Assembly (NCBI GenBank): GCA_944321765.1
Contig: CALUMQ010000026.1
Coordinates: 62,001 to 126,000, forward strand
From: an uncultured Alistipes sp.
GTDB taxonomy: Bacteria; Bacteroidota; Bacteroidia; Bacteroidales; Rikenellaceae
Length of the DNA stretch: 64,000 nt
Reading direction: 5' to 3'
Shown: positions 25,263 through 33,361 of the stretch, in pieces
How positions within the stretch are numbered: position 1 is the first letter of the stretch
How the letters are laid out: each line of letters opens with the position of its first letter
Position numbers and translations under genes: made by a program
The notes under the pieces: generated by a model
The model's database searches: none
The model's input: only the letters and a program-made list of their open reading frames with translations
Told to the model about the DNA's origin: nothing

Positions 25263-28127
25263 ATGAAGGAGTCGAAATTCGTCCGTACCAAAATCGTCGC
25301 CGGCTATCTGCTGCTGATCGCCGTCTGCATCCTCTCGGTGGGGTACATCTACCGGGTGGTGGTCCGCTATGCGGCTCCGGATATCAACTACTCGCAGCTC
25401 CAGGGGCGCCGCAACGTCGTGAACCTCACGCTCTACCACCTCTACCAGGCCGAGAGCTACGGACAGTTCATGCTGGCCGGCTACCAGTCCTACGAGGCGC
25501 GTTACCGCGCCGAACTGCGCACCGTGCGCGACTGCATCGACTCGCTGCGCAGCCTCTCGTCGGGCGACGACTCGCTCCAGACGCTGCGCCTGGACAGCAT
25601 CACGCGGCTGATTGCCGACAAGGAGCGTGGGACGGTGAGCCTCCGCCGGACGATCCGCTCGGGCTCGACGGCCGGACTCCTCGACCAGAACATCCGCGAC
25701 CTGATCGGTCCTCAGGCGAACATCGTGGCCGACACGACGCCGTTTCGCCGCATCGTCTACCCCGATACCGTGGGCGGACGGGATCCGTGGTCGGCGCCGC
25801 CGCTGCTGCAGCGTCTGAAGGGGCCGGGTGCGGAGGATGCGGATTCGTTGCAGCGCGGCGGGCGCCGCAGCGGGCGGACGCTGCTTCCGGAGCGCGCCGT
25901 GAAGGATACGATCACGCTGGTGCTGCGGGCCCTGCAGGACAGCGTCACGAGCAAACGCCTCGGCATCTACGACCAGGCCTGGCAGGAGGGGCTGCGCCTG
26001 CGCTACAACAACGACCTGGTCAATACGAAGATCTACCAGCTGATCCTCGACTTCGAGGCCGAGGACATGGCCTTCTTCATGGAGCGCATCCGGCGCAACG
26101 AGGCGCTGCGGCTGCGGGCGTCGCACGTCCTGGGCGGCGTGTCGGCGGGTTCGGTGCTGCTCATGCTGCTCTTCGTGGGGATTCTGCTGCGCGACGTGAA
26201 CCGCAGCAACCGCTACCGCCGGGCCCTGGAGCAGGCCAACCGCGACAAGGAGGCGCTGCTCGAGGCGCGCGAGAAGCTGATGCTGGCCATCACGCACGAC
26301 ATCAAGGCCCCGCTGGGGTCGGTGATGGGCTACATCGACCTGCTCGAACGCCTGACCACCGACCGGCGTCAGGAGCTCTACCTGCAGAACATGAAGGAGT
26401 CGTCGGAGCACCTGCTGGCGCTGGTCCACAGCCTGCTGGACTTCTACCGCCTGGACATCAACAAGATCGAGGTCAACCGCGTGGTTTTCCAGCCCGTGCA
26501 GCTCTTCGAGACGATCCGTGCGGGCTTTGCGACGCAGGCGGCGGCCAAGGGGCTCGATCTGCAGTTGATTGCCGAGCCGTCGGCCGCGGGGCACGTCACG
26601 GGCGACGCGTTCCACATCCGGCAGATTGCCGACAACCTGATCTCCAACGCCCTGAAGTTCACCGACCGGGGCAGCGTGACGATCCGCCTTTGCTGCATCG
26701 ACGGAAGCCTCGTCTTCGCGGTGCGCGACACGGGGCGTGGAATGAGCCGCGAGGAGAAGACGCGCATCTTCGGGGAGTTCGTGCGGCTGCGCTCGGCACA
26801 GGGGGTCGACGGTTTCGGCCTCGGACTGTCGATCGTCGACCGGCTGGTGAAGCTCCTCGGCGGCACGATCTCGGTCGAGAGCCGTCCGGGCGCCGGCAGC
26901 CGCTTCATCGTCTCGGTTCCCGTCGCGGCGGCCGCGCCCCGCGGTCGCGCCGCCCGGGAGGCGGAGCCGCGGCCGGAGTCGCGGAGGCCCGTCGTGCCCT
27001 CGGGACTGCGCGTGTTGCTGGTCGACGACGACCCCCTGCAGCTCGAAATGACCACGGCGATGTGCCGCCACGCGGGGCTGGTTCCCGAGGCGTGCCAATA
27101 TCCCGAATATGTGGCCAAACTGGTCGGCGAGGGAGGGTTCGACGTCGTGCTGACCGACATCCAGATGCCCGCGGCCGACGGATTCACGGTGCTGGATGCC
27201 GTGCGGCGCGCGGCCCCCGGGGTGAAGGTGCTGGCCGTCTCGGCGCGCGAGGAGCTCGGGACGGCGGATTTCGAGGCCCGGGGCTTCGACGGATGCCTGC
27301 GCAAACCCTTCTCCGAGAGCGAACTCCTGGCGGCCATCGCCCGTGCATGCGCCGCCTCCCGGGAGGGGCGTGCTCCGGCTGTTTCGGATGCTCGGGCTGT
27401 TTCGGATGATCCGGCCGCAGCCTCCCGTCCGGCAGACTCCGCCTCCGGGGCTTCGGAAGGGAGAACTCCGGTACCCACGGCTTCTCCGACGCCTCCGACA
27501 GGCCCGACGCCTCCGACAGGTCCGACGCCTCCGACAGGCCCGACACCCCCGACAAAGGCTCACCCGGAGCGCCCGACAAAGGCCCGCCCGGAGCCCCCGA
27601 CCTCTCCGGCACACGCGGCGAAGGGTGCGGCGGGGAGAGGCTCTGCGGGTGCTGCAGGTCCCGTGAACGACGCGGGTCCCGTGAACGACGCGGGGCGTGC
27701 GGCTGCCGGCCTGTCGGCTGCGACTGCCGGGCCGGACCTCCCGACGCCGCGATCCGCCGGGCCGGACTTCTCGCCGCTGACGGCCTTTGCGGGCAGCGAC
27801 TCCGAGGCGGCGCGGAGCATCCTGACCTCCTTTGTCGAACAGACCTCGGCCAACTGCACGGCCTTCGAACAGGCCCTTGCCGGGCGCGACGATGCGGCGG
27901 TGAAGGCGCTTTCGCACAAGATGCTGCCGATCTTCACGATGCTCAGGGCCGAGGCGCTGGCCGATACCCTGCGGCGGACCGAGACCTCCGAGACGCCCCT
28001 TCCCGAAACCCTTCGCGAGGCCCTGCAGGGGAACGTGGCAACGATCCGCGCCATTGTGGATGCCGCCCGCCGCCAGGTGGCGGAAAATCCGTCCGCTGAA
28101 GCGCCGCGGAGCCCCGAAACCCGTTGA
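25263..28127 (+). CDS. Hybrid sensor histidine kinase with receiver and Hpt domains
   Basis: A 954-residue membrane kinase. Order: TM1 (about 9-30); a periplasmic sensor (about 31-285) of unknown ligand; TM2 (about 290-315); HisKA with His345 in THDIKAPL; HATPase with N-box DNLISNALKFT, G1 DTGRGMS and G2 GFGLGLSIV; receiver with acidic VDDD and phospho-Asp632 in LTDIQMPAADG; a long low-complexity linker (about 700-840, with repeated GPTPPT and GPVNDA); and an Hpt domain with His885 in LSHKMLPIF. All phosphorelay residues are present, so phosphate can pass His-Asp-His-Asp to the response regulator encoded 74 nt downstream. The frame is open far upstream, but the ATG at 25263 directly follows the promoter and starts the TM. 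Confidence 0.93.
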   Translation: MKESKFVRTKIVAGYLLLIAVCILSVGYIYRVVVRYAAPDINYSQLQGRRNVVNLTLYHLYQAESYGQFMLAGYQSYEARYRAELRTVRDCIDSLRSLSSGDDSLQTLRLDSITRLIADKERGTVSLRRTIRSGSTAGLLDQNIRDLIGPQANIVADTTPFRRIVYPDTVGGRDPWSAPPLLQRLKGPGAEDADSLQRGGRRSGRTLLPERAVKDTITLVLRALQDSVTSKRLGIYDQAWQEGLRLRYNNDLVNTKIYQLILDFEAEDMAFFMERIRRNEALRLRASHVLGGVSAGSVLLMLLFVGILLRDVNRSNRYRRALEQANRDKEALLEAREKLMLAITHDIKAPLGSVMGYIDLLERLTTDRRQELYLQNMKESSEHLLALVHSLLDFYRLDINKIEVNRVVFQPVQLFETIRAGFATQAAAKGLDLQLIAEPSAAGHVTGDAFHIRQIADNLISNALKFTDRGSVTIRLCCIDGSLVFAVRDTGRGMSREEKTRIFGEFVRLRSAQGVDGFGLGLSIVDRLVKLLGGTISVESRPGAGSRFIVSVPVAAAAPRGRAAREAEPRPESRRPVVPSGLRVLLVDDDPLQLEMTTAMCRHAGLVPEACQYPEYVAKLVGEGGFDVVLTDIQMPAADGFTVLDAVRRAAPGVKVLAVSAREELGTADFEARGFDGCLRKPFSESELLAAIARACAASREGRAPAVSDARAVSDDPAAASRPADSASGASEGRTPVPTASPTPPTGPTPPTGPTPPTGPTPPTKAHPERPTKARPEPPTSPAHAAKGAAGRGSAGAAGPVNDAGPVNDAGRAAAGLSAATAGPDLPTPRSAGPDFSPLTAFAGSDSEAARSILTSFVEQTSANCTAFEQALAGRDDAAVKALSHKMLPIFTMLRAEALADTLRRTETSETPLPETLREALQGNVATIRAIVDAARRQVAENPSAEAPRSPETR

Positions 28128-28166
28128 GCCGCAGCCCGACCCGGCGGTCATGCGGCGGGCCCGCAT

Positions 28167-28197
28167 TTTGCAATCCTGCGCATAATCATTATCTTTG
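28167..28197 (+). promoter_or_regulatory. Promoter of the sigma-54 response regulator, predicted leaderless
   Basis: -33 TTTG (28167-28170), 19-nt spacer, -7 TATCTTTG (28190-28197). The ATG at 28202 lies 4 nt after the -7 element, which places the predicted start site on the A of the start codon. Confidence 0.7.
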
Positions 28198-28201
28198 CAG
28201 C

Positions 28202-29638
28202 ATGAAGAAACGGATTCTGGTCGTCGATGACGACATCACATTTGCGCTGATGCTCCGCACGTGGCTCTCGAAGCACGGCTTCGAGGTCGAAACGGCCTCG
28301 ACGGTGGCGGCGGCGCGCACGATTCTCGGCAACATGGACCTTGCACTTGTGTTGAGCGACATGCGTCTTCCCGACGAGGACGGCATCGCCCTTCTGCAGT
28401 GGATGTCGGGCCGGGGGATCGAGGTCCCGGTGATCGTGATGACGAGCTATGCCGAGATCCAGAATGCCGTGCTGTGCATGAAGCTCGGGGCGCGCGACTA
28501 CGTGTCGAAACCCGTCAATCCCGACGAGCTGATGAAGAAGATCCGCGAGGCGCTCGAGGCGTCGGAGGGGTCGGACGGGGCGTCGGCCGCATCCGCTGCG
28601 GCGCCGGAGCCCCCGGCTGCGGGGCCCGGAAAACGGAGCGCCTCCGCCGGACAGACCTCCGGACAAACCTCCGCACAGACTGCCGGGCAGCCTTCAGCCT
28701 CCCCGTCGCTCAACTACATCGAGGGCCGCAGCGATCCGGCGCGCCAACTCTACGAATACATCCGCCTGGTGGCGCCGACGAACATGTCGGTGCTCATCAA
28801 CGGCGCCAGCGGCACGGGCAAGGAGCACGTCGCACAGCTGATCCACCAGTGCAGCAAACGCGCCGGGAAACCCTTCGTGGCGGTGGACTGCGGGGCCATT
28901 CCGCGCGAACTGGCGGCCTCGGAGTTCTTCGGACACGTCAAGGGGTCGTTCACCGGGGCGCTCTCGGACAAGACCGGGGCCTTCAAGTCGGCCGACGGAG
29001 GAACGCTCTTCCTCGACGAGGTGGGGAACCTCTCCTACGAGACGCAGGTGCAGCTGCTGCGCGCCCTTCAGGAGCGGAAGATCCGCCCCGTGGGGAGCAC
29101 GCGCGAGATTCCCGTCGACATTCGCCTGGTGGCGGCGACGAACGAGGACCTCGAGGCGGCCATCGCCCGCGGCACCTTCCGCGCCGACCTCTACCACCGC
29201 ATCAACTCCTTCACGCTGCGGATGCCCGAGCTGCGCCAGATGCGCGAGGACATCCCCCTCTATGCGGACTTCTTCCTCGACCAGGCCAATGCCGAGCTGG
29301 ACAAGCATATCGTGGGTTTCGAACCTGTGGCGCTTGCGGCGCTCACGTCGTACGACTGGCCGGGCAACCTCCGGCAGCTGAAGAACACCGTGATGTCGGC
29401 GACGCTGCTGGCCGGCGGGGAGTATGTCACGCTGTCGGACCTTCCGGGCGAGATCACGGGCCGCGGGGGGACGGTCGACAGCGGGGCGCCGCTGACGCTG
29501 CGCGACCCCGTCACCGAGGAGGAGCAGATCCGTCGGGCGCTGACCGTGGCCGGAGGCAACAAGTCGCAGGCGGCGCGTCTCCTGGGCATCGACCGCAAGA
29601 CGCTCTACAACAAGATGCGTCTCTACGGCATCGAATGA
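28202..29638 (+). CDS. NtrC-family sigma-54-dependent response regulator
   Basis: A 478-residue transcription activator. The receiver (1-120) has VVDDD, phospho-Asp53 in LSDMRLPDEDG and Lys in VSKPV. A Ser/Ala/Gln linker with GQTS repeats (about 125-165) leads to an AAA+ domain (about 175-400): Walker A GASGTGKE, sigma-54 contact loop GSFTGA, Walker B GGTLFLDE. A Fis-type HTH ends the protein (GGNKSQAARLLGIDRKTLY). The ATG at 28202 is chosen because the promoter lies immediately upstream and the receiver starts there. Partner: the hybrid kinase just upstream. Targets should carry sigma-54 (-24/-12) promoters; I did not find a clear one in the window. Confidence 0.94.
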   Translation: MKKRILVVDDDITFALMLRTWLSKHGFEVETASTVAAARTILGNMDLALVLSDMRLPDEDGIALLQWMSGRGIEVPVIVMTSYAEIQNAVLCMKLGARDYVSKPVNPDELMKKIREALEASEGSDGASAASAAAPEPPAAGPGKRSASAGQTSGQTSAQTAGQPSASPSLNYIEGRSDPARQLYEYIRLVAPTNMSVLINGASGTGKEHVAQLIHQCSKRAGKPFVAVDCGAIPRELAASEFFGHVKGSFTGALSDKTGAFKSADGGTLFLDEVGNLSYETQVQLLRALQERKIRPVGSTREIPVDIRLVAATNEDLEAAIARGTFRADLYHRINSFTLRMPELRQMREDIPLYADFFLDQANAELDKHIVGFEPVALAALTSYDWPGNLRQLKNTVMSATLLAGGEYVTLSDLPGEITGRGGTVDSGAPLTLRDPVTEEEQIRRALTVAGGNKSQAARLLGIDRKTLYNKMRLYGIE

Positions 29639-29657
29639 TCTGCCGGAGCAAGGTGGG

Positions 29658-29711
29658 GCGGTGTGGAATTTTTCTTCCCTGTGGGACGCTTTTCCACAAC
29701 ATCCACACCGC
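29658..29711 (+). other. Hairpin after the response regulator stop codon
   Basis: GCGGTGTGGA (29658-29667) pairs perfectly with TCCACACCGC (29702-29711), with an inner GTGG/CCAC pair. It has no T-run; it could stabilise or end the regulator mRNA. The 232-nt gap to the next gene otherwise shows nothing clear. Confidence 0.45.
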
Positions 29712-29870
29712 GGTGGATTCCGGCATTGATTCTATACGAGACTGATAATCAGCATGTATCTCTTTTTCGGGCCGTTGTGGTATGGCGGTTGACCGTTGAG
29801 AAGTCGGAAGCCGTTCCGCAGCGGGCGGGCGGCGAAGAACAGAGTATCAACCTTTAAAATGATCCATGCC

Positions 29871-30233
29871 ATGAAAAAGAGAGTGGTGATGATGGCGGCC
29901 CTGATGCTGCTGATGGGAGGAGTGATGTATGCCCAGGAGCCCGAGAAGCAGGATTCGACGAAAAAGGAGACTCCGGTTCCGGTGCCCGACAAGACGCCGG
30001 TGCCCGACAAGACGCCGATTCCCGAGGAGCCGACCGATCCGGCCAACCCGGCCCAACCGGCCAACCCGACTGAGCCGACCACCCCGGTTCAGCCGACCGA
30101 TCCGGCCCAACCGGCTCAGCCGACCAACCCGGCCGATCCGACCCCTGCGACTCCGGATAAGAAGAATCCGGCTCCGGCACCTGCCGGAAAGCAGGCACAG
30201 CGATCCGACACTCTGCAGTTCAACGTGCGTTGA
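29871..30233 (+). CDS. Small secreted Pro-rich repeat protein
   Basis: About 120 residues. A signal peptide (MKKRVVMMAALMLLMGG, cleavage after MYAQ) is followed by an almost entirely low-complexity body of VPDKTP, PTDPANPAQ and PTNPADP repeats, and a short tail RSDTLQFNVR. No known domain. The Pro-rich body could span the periplasm or peptidoglycan, or be a disordered surface or secreted chain. The ATG at 29871 is chosen for the signal peptide; another in-frame ATG at 29859 adds four residues. It follows the two-component pair and is a candidate target, but that is only positional. A strong terminator follows. Confidence 0.65.
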   Translation: MKKRVVMMAALMLLMGGVMYAQEPEKQDSTKKETPVPVPDKTPVPDKTPIPEEPTDPANPAQPANPTEPTTPVQPTDPAQPAQPTNPADPTPATPDKKNPAPAPAGKQAQRSDTLQFNVR

Positions 30234-30286
30234 CCGTCTATGCGATGATTGATTGATTGAATGGAAAGATGGGACGCATGTCCGGC

Positions 30287-30320
30287 GCACTCCGATCCTC
30301 GGATCGGGGTGCGTTTTTTT
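30287..30320 (+). terminator. Rho-independent terminator of the Pro-rich gene
   Basis: A 12-bp stem, GCACTCCGATCC (30287-30298) with GGATCGGGGTGC (30301-30312), two-base apex, then G and seven T residues. Confidence 0.85.
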
Positions 30321-30354
30321 GTGCGGCCCCGGCGGTCCTCCCCCTTTGCGGCCC

Positions 30355-30450
30355 CGGCGGGTCGCTTCCTTACTGCTTCGGCGGGTCGCCCCTTTGCTGC
30401 TCCGGCGGCTCGCTTCCTTACTGCTTCGGCGGGTCGCCCCTCTCCGGCAT
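30355..30450. repeat. 48-bp tandem repeat, two copies
   Basis: Copies at 30355-30402 and 30403-30450, beginning CGGCGGGTCGCTTCC and CGGCGGCTCGCTTCC. Each copy contains two related halves (CTTCGGCGGGTCGC). It lies between the terminator above and the end of glsB. Confidence 0.75.
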
Positions 30451-30469
30451 CCCTCCCCGCAGGTCTAAT

Positions 30470-31477
30470 CTAAAGGCGGTGCTTCTTCTTGAGACCCAGG
30501 TGTTCGAGCAGCTGCTGGCTGAACTCCTCGCGGCGATGCTTGAGGTTTGCCTGCCACCCCTTCCAGCGGGTGTAGCGCTGCCGCTTCTCGGGGTAGATGT
30601 CGCGGATGGTCACCAGAATCCCCGTCTCCTCGACACCTCCGAAATCGGGATTCGACACCGTGTCGAAGACCCGCATCGTCGGCGAGAGGTTCATGTAGGC
30701 GTTGATCAGCGGCGGGACGTTCTCGTTGAACTCCCGGACCTTCTGGATCAGAATCCGGTAGTTCTCCATGTAGTTCGAGCCGCAGAAGAGCTGTTCGTAA
30801 TAGGGGTCGTCGAGGTCCAGCGGGATGGGGTGGATCCCCTCGACCAGCCCTTCGCGGTCGGGAAAGTATCGTCGCAGGAACCAGATCAGCGCATTGCGCG
30901 CCACGGCCTTGTAGGTCGTGTACATGGTCACCTTCCCGAAGAGGTACTTCGCCCCGGGATTCAGCACGATGAGCGCTCCGAGGCCGTCCCAGAGGTTGTC
31001 CAGCGCATAGAGCGCCTTGCGGTTGCCACGGGCCTGGTAGGCGGGCTGTATGAACGAGCGGCCCAGCTCGATGGTCCGGGGGAGGTATTTCGTGCGGAAT
31101 CGTTCGCTGAAGCGGAAGTAGTGCTCGGTGGAGAGGTGCCGCGGGTAGGGCGAGGTGCAGACGATGAAGCGGTATCCGCCGATGATCTCGCGCTCCGCGG
31201 GGTCCCAGACGATGAGCTGGTAGTAGCCGTCCGGGGCGAGGTCCTCGGCATCGATGTCCAGCTCCTCGCCCGTGCCGCCCCCGGCGCCGCGGAACGCCAC
31301 CTCGCGCAGACGCCCCACCTCGCGCATCAGCGCCGGGCACTCGGCCGCCGCGAAGATGTAGATCTCGTTGCCGGCGCGCGTCGTGTCGCGGACCTTGCGC
31401 TGCGGGGTGAGTTCCGCCAGAAGCAGCTCCCGGTCTACCGGGTCGATGATGGGTTTGCGCTCTGTTTGCTGTTGCAT
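30470..31477 (-). CDS. glsB: GNAT-type N-acyltransferase for glycine lipids (GlsB-like)
   Basis: A 335-residue acyl-ACP-dependent N-acyltransferase of the ornithine-lipid/hemolysin-like GNAT group. In Bacteroides thetaiotaomicron GlsB makes the N-acyl glycine intermediate. Seen: the N-terminal catalytic fold with LREVAFRGAGGGTGEELDID, 'GYYQLIVWDPAEREIIGGYR', ELGRSFIQPAYQ and DNLWDGLGALIVLNP, all typical of this family, and a family-specific C-terminal half. It lies 22 nt downstream of the PlsC-like glsA on the minus strand; the pairing is the main support for the glycine-lipid role. Ornithine- or serine-containing products remain possible. Confidence 0.8.
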   Translation of the reverse strand: MQQQTERKPIIDPVDRELLLAELTPQRKVRDTTRAGNEIYIFAAAECPALMREVGRLREVAFRGAGGGTGEELDIDAEDLAPDGYYQLIVWDPAEREIIGGYRFIVCTSPYPRHLSTEHYFRFSERFRTKYLPRTIELGRSFIQPAYQARGNRKALYALDNLWDGLGALIVLNPGAKYLFGKVTMYTTYKAVARNALIWFLRRYFPDREGLVEGIHPIPLDLDDPYYEQLFCGSNYMENYRILIQKVREFNENVPPLINAYMNLSPTMRVFDTVSNPDFGGVEETGILVTIRDIYPEKRQRYTRWKGWQANLKHRREEFSQQLLEHLGLKKKHRL

Positions 31478-31499
31478 GACGGAACAAAAATATCGATAA

Positions 31500-32333
31500 T
31501 TAGCGGTTGTTGGCCTCCGCGGGGAGTAAATTTTTTAAAAAATAGGTCTTTTTGCGTACCTCCTCGACCTGTTCGCGCAGCGATTCGCAGTGCTGCAGCT
31601 CCGCCACGGCGATGGGGTCGCCCACGACGATGCGGAAGTGACGGCCCTTCTGGGAGAACATCTCGGCCGGCAGCCAGAGCATCTCGATGTTGAACTTCAT
31701 GCCCAGGGCCTTGCGCAGGCGGTAGATGCTGTAGAAGCGGTTCGAGAGGCGTCCCTCGACGTAGATCGGCACGATCTGCCGCTGCGAGGCGTAGGCCTTC
31801 TTCAGGAAGCTCACCTTCCACTCCGGATCGGTGATCTGGCCGCCGATGGGGCGGGAGCAGAGTCCCGCGGGGAAGGTCAGCACGGGAAGCTCTCCGAAGA
31901 GCTCCTCGTCGAGCTTGCGGGCGTAGGCGGCGTTCTGCGAGCCGTGCTTGTTGACCGGGATCCAGAGCGGCCGCAGGGGATCGAGGTACATCAGCAGGTC
32001 GTTGACCACCACGCGCACGTCGCCGAAGCGGTCGATGAGCTTGTCGGCGAGCATCAGCCCGTCCATGCCTCCGAAGGGGTGGTTCGCGACGAAGAGGTAG
32101 CGTCCGTGGGGGTCGAGGCGTTCGAGTCCCTGGATCGAGTAGCTGACCTGCCACTCGCGGAAGCAGGCGCGGATGAACTCCTGGGGCGGCAACGACCAGT
32201 AGTTTTCGAGGATGTGGTTGATTTCGCGCTCGTGAACGATGCGGCGCAGGCGGTTGATGAGCGGCCGGGGGATCCAGCGTGCGAGTCGGGGGGCCTTTGC
32301 CCGGACCACGGCGCCGATGTCTATCTGAGGCAT
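31500..32333 (-). CDS. glsA: PlsC-like O-acyltransferase for glycine lipids (GlsA-like)
   Basis: A 277-residue membrane-associated acyltransferase predicted to add the second acyl chain to N-acyl glycine. The catalytic His lies in ANHPFGGMDG (His85, Asp91), the form used by lyso-aminolipid and hemolysin-related acyltransferases. LTFPAGLCSR, then PIYVEGRLSNRFY, are the downstream substrate motifs. The start is set at the ATG at 32333 (MPQIDIGAVV); an upstream in-frame ATG would run back through the promoter. First gene of the glsA-glsB unit and divergent from rsmH. Confidence 0.8.
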   Translation of the reverse strand: MPQIDIGAVVRAKAPRLARWIPRPLINRLRRIVHEREINHILENYWSLPPQEFIRACFREWQVSYSIQGLERLDPHGRYLFVANHPFGGMDGLMLADKLIDRFGDVRVVVNDLLMYLDPLRPLWIPVNKHGSQNAAYARKLDEELFGELPVLTFPAGLCSRPIGGQITDPEWKVSFLKKAYASQRQIVPIYVEGRLSNRFYSIYRLRKALGMKFNIEMLWLPAEMFSQKGRHFRIVVGDPIAVAELQHCESLREQVEEVRKKTYFLKNLLPAEANNR

Positions 32334-32356
32334 GGGGTGTTCGAAAATTATTGAGG

Positions 32357-32364
32357 CAAATATA
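32357..32364 (-). promoter_or_regulatory. -7 element of glsA-glsB
   Basis: The minus strand reads TATATTTG, a full match to TAnnTTTG, about 24 nt before the glsA start. A weaker TAACTTTA (32388-32395, plus strand) may serve rsmH. Confidence 0.55.
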
Positions 32365-32425
32365 GGAAATCTTTTTCGGAAAAACACTAACTTTACGCCC
32401 AAATCGTCTCATCCCGAAGAGCCAT

Positions 32426-33328
32426 ATGTCGGAATACCACACCCCCGTGCTGCTTGAGGAGTCGGTATCGCTTCTTTCGATCGATCCTGCAGGCACTTAC
32501 GTCGATCTGACTTTCGGCGGAGGCGGCCATTCGCGCCGCATTCTCTCCGCCCTGGGGCCCGGCGGACGCCTCTATGCGTTCGACCAGGACCGCGATGCGC
32601 GCGGGAACTGCCCCGACGATGCGCGGTTCCACTTCGTGGAGAGCAATTTCCGATTCCTGCGCGGGGCGCTGCGGCTGCGCGGCGTCACATGCGTCGACGG
32701 CATTCTGGCCGACCTGGGGGTCTCGTCGCACCACTTCGACGCCCTCGAACGGGGCTTCTCGTTCCGCGGCGACGCTCCGCTGGACATGCGCATGAACCAG
32801 CGGGCGCGCCTCTCGGCGGCGCAGATCGTCAACGGATATCCGGCCGGGGAGCTGACGCGCATCTTCGGCGACTGGGGCGAGGTGGAGACGCCGTGGAAGG
32901 TGGCCAACTGCGTGGTGCGCGCGCGGGAGAAGGCCCCCGTGGAGACCACGGCGCAGCTGGTCGAGGCCGTGCGCCCGTGCACGCCGCGCCGGGATGAGTC
33001 GAAGTTCCTCACGAAGCTCTTCCAGGCGCTGCGCATCGAGGTCAACGGCGAGATGGAGGCGCTGCGCATGGCCCTCGAACAGAGCCTGAAGGTGCTCAGG
33101 CCCGGCGGGCGGCTGGTGGTGATCTCCTACCACTCGCTCGAAGACCGCCTGGTGAAGAACTTCCTGCGCAGCGGGAACTTCTCGGGAGAGGTCGCGACCG
33201 ACCTCTTCGGACGCCGCGAGCTGCCCTTCGAGGTGCTTACGCGCAAGGCCGTGGTTCCCTCGCCCGAGGAGCTTGCGCGCAACCCCCGCTCCCGCTCGGC
33301 AAAGCTCCGTGCGGGCGTAAAACTGTAA
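32426..33328 (+). CDS. rsmH: 16S rRNA (cytosine1402-N4)-methyltransferase
   Basis: Methylates N4 of C1402 in the ribosomal decoding centre. It has 300 residues, normal for the family. The SAM-binding loop is LTFGGGGHSRRIL. Further family motifs are GILADLGVSSHHFD, RGFSFRGDAPLDMRM, FQALRIEVN and VISYHSLEDRLVKNF. It opens the division and cell-wall cluster here; mraZ, which usually precedes it, is absent, and the divergent glsA sits there instead. ftsL follows after 33 nt. Confidence 0.97.
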   Translation: MSEYHTPVLLEESVSLLSIDPAGTYVDLTFGGGGHSRRILSALGPGGRLYAFDQDRDARGNCPDDARFHFVESNFRFLRGALRLRGVTCVDGILADLGVSSHHFDALERGFSFRGDAPLDMRMNQRARLSAAQIVNGYPAGELTRIFGDWGEVETPWKVANCVVRAREKAPVETTAQLVEAVRPCTPRRDESKFLTKLFQALRIEVNGEMEALRMALEQSLKVLRPGGRLVVISYHSLEDRLVKNFLRSGNFSGEVATDLFGRRELPFEVLTRKAVVPSPEELARNPRSRSAKLRAGVKL

Positions 33329-33361
33329 TTGTAGTTTCGAAACAACCGTCATTTCGGACCC

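Noticed and set aside
24604-25291. Long minus-strand open frames encoding Gly/Arg-rich, collagen-like sequence
   Set aside because: They arise because C/G repeats lack stop codons. Several frames are open at once, the main unit length is not a multiple of three, and there is no signal peptide, ribosome binding site or promoter.
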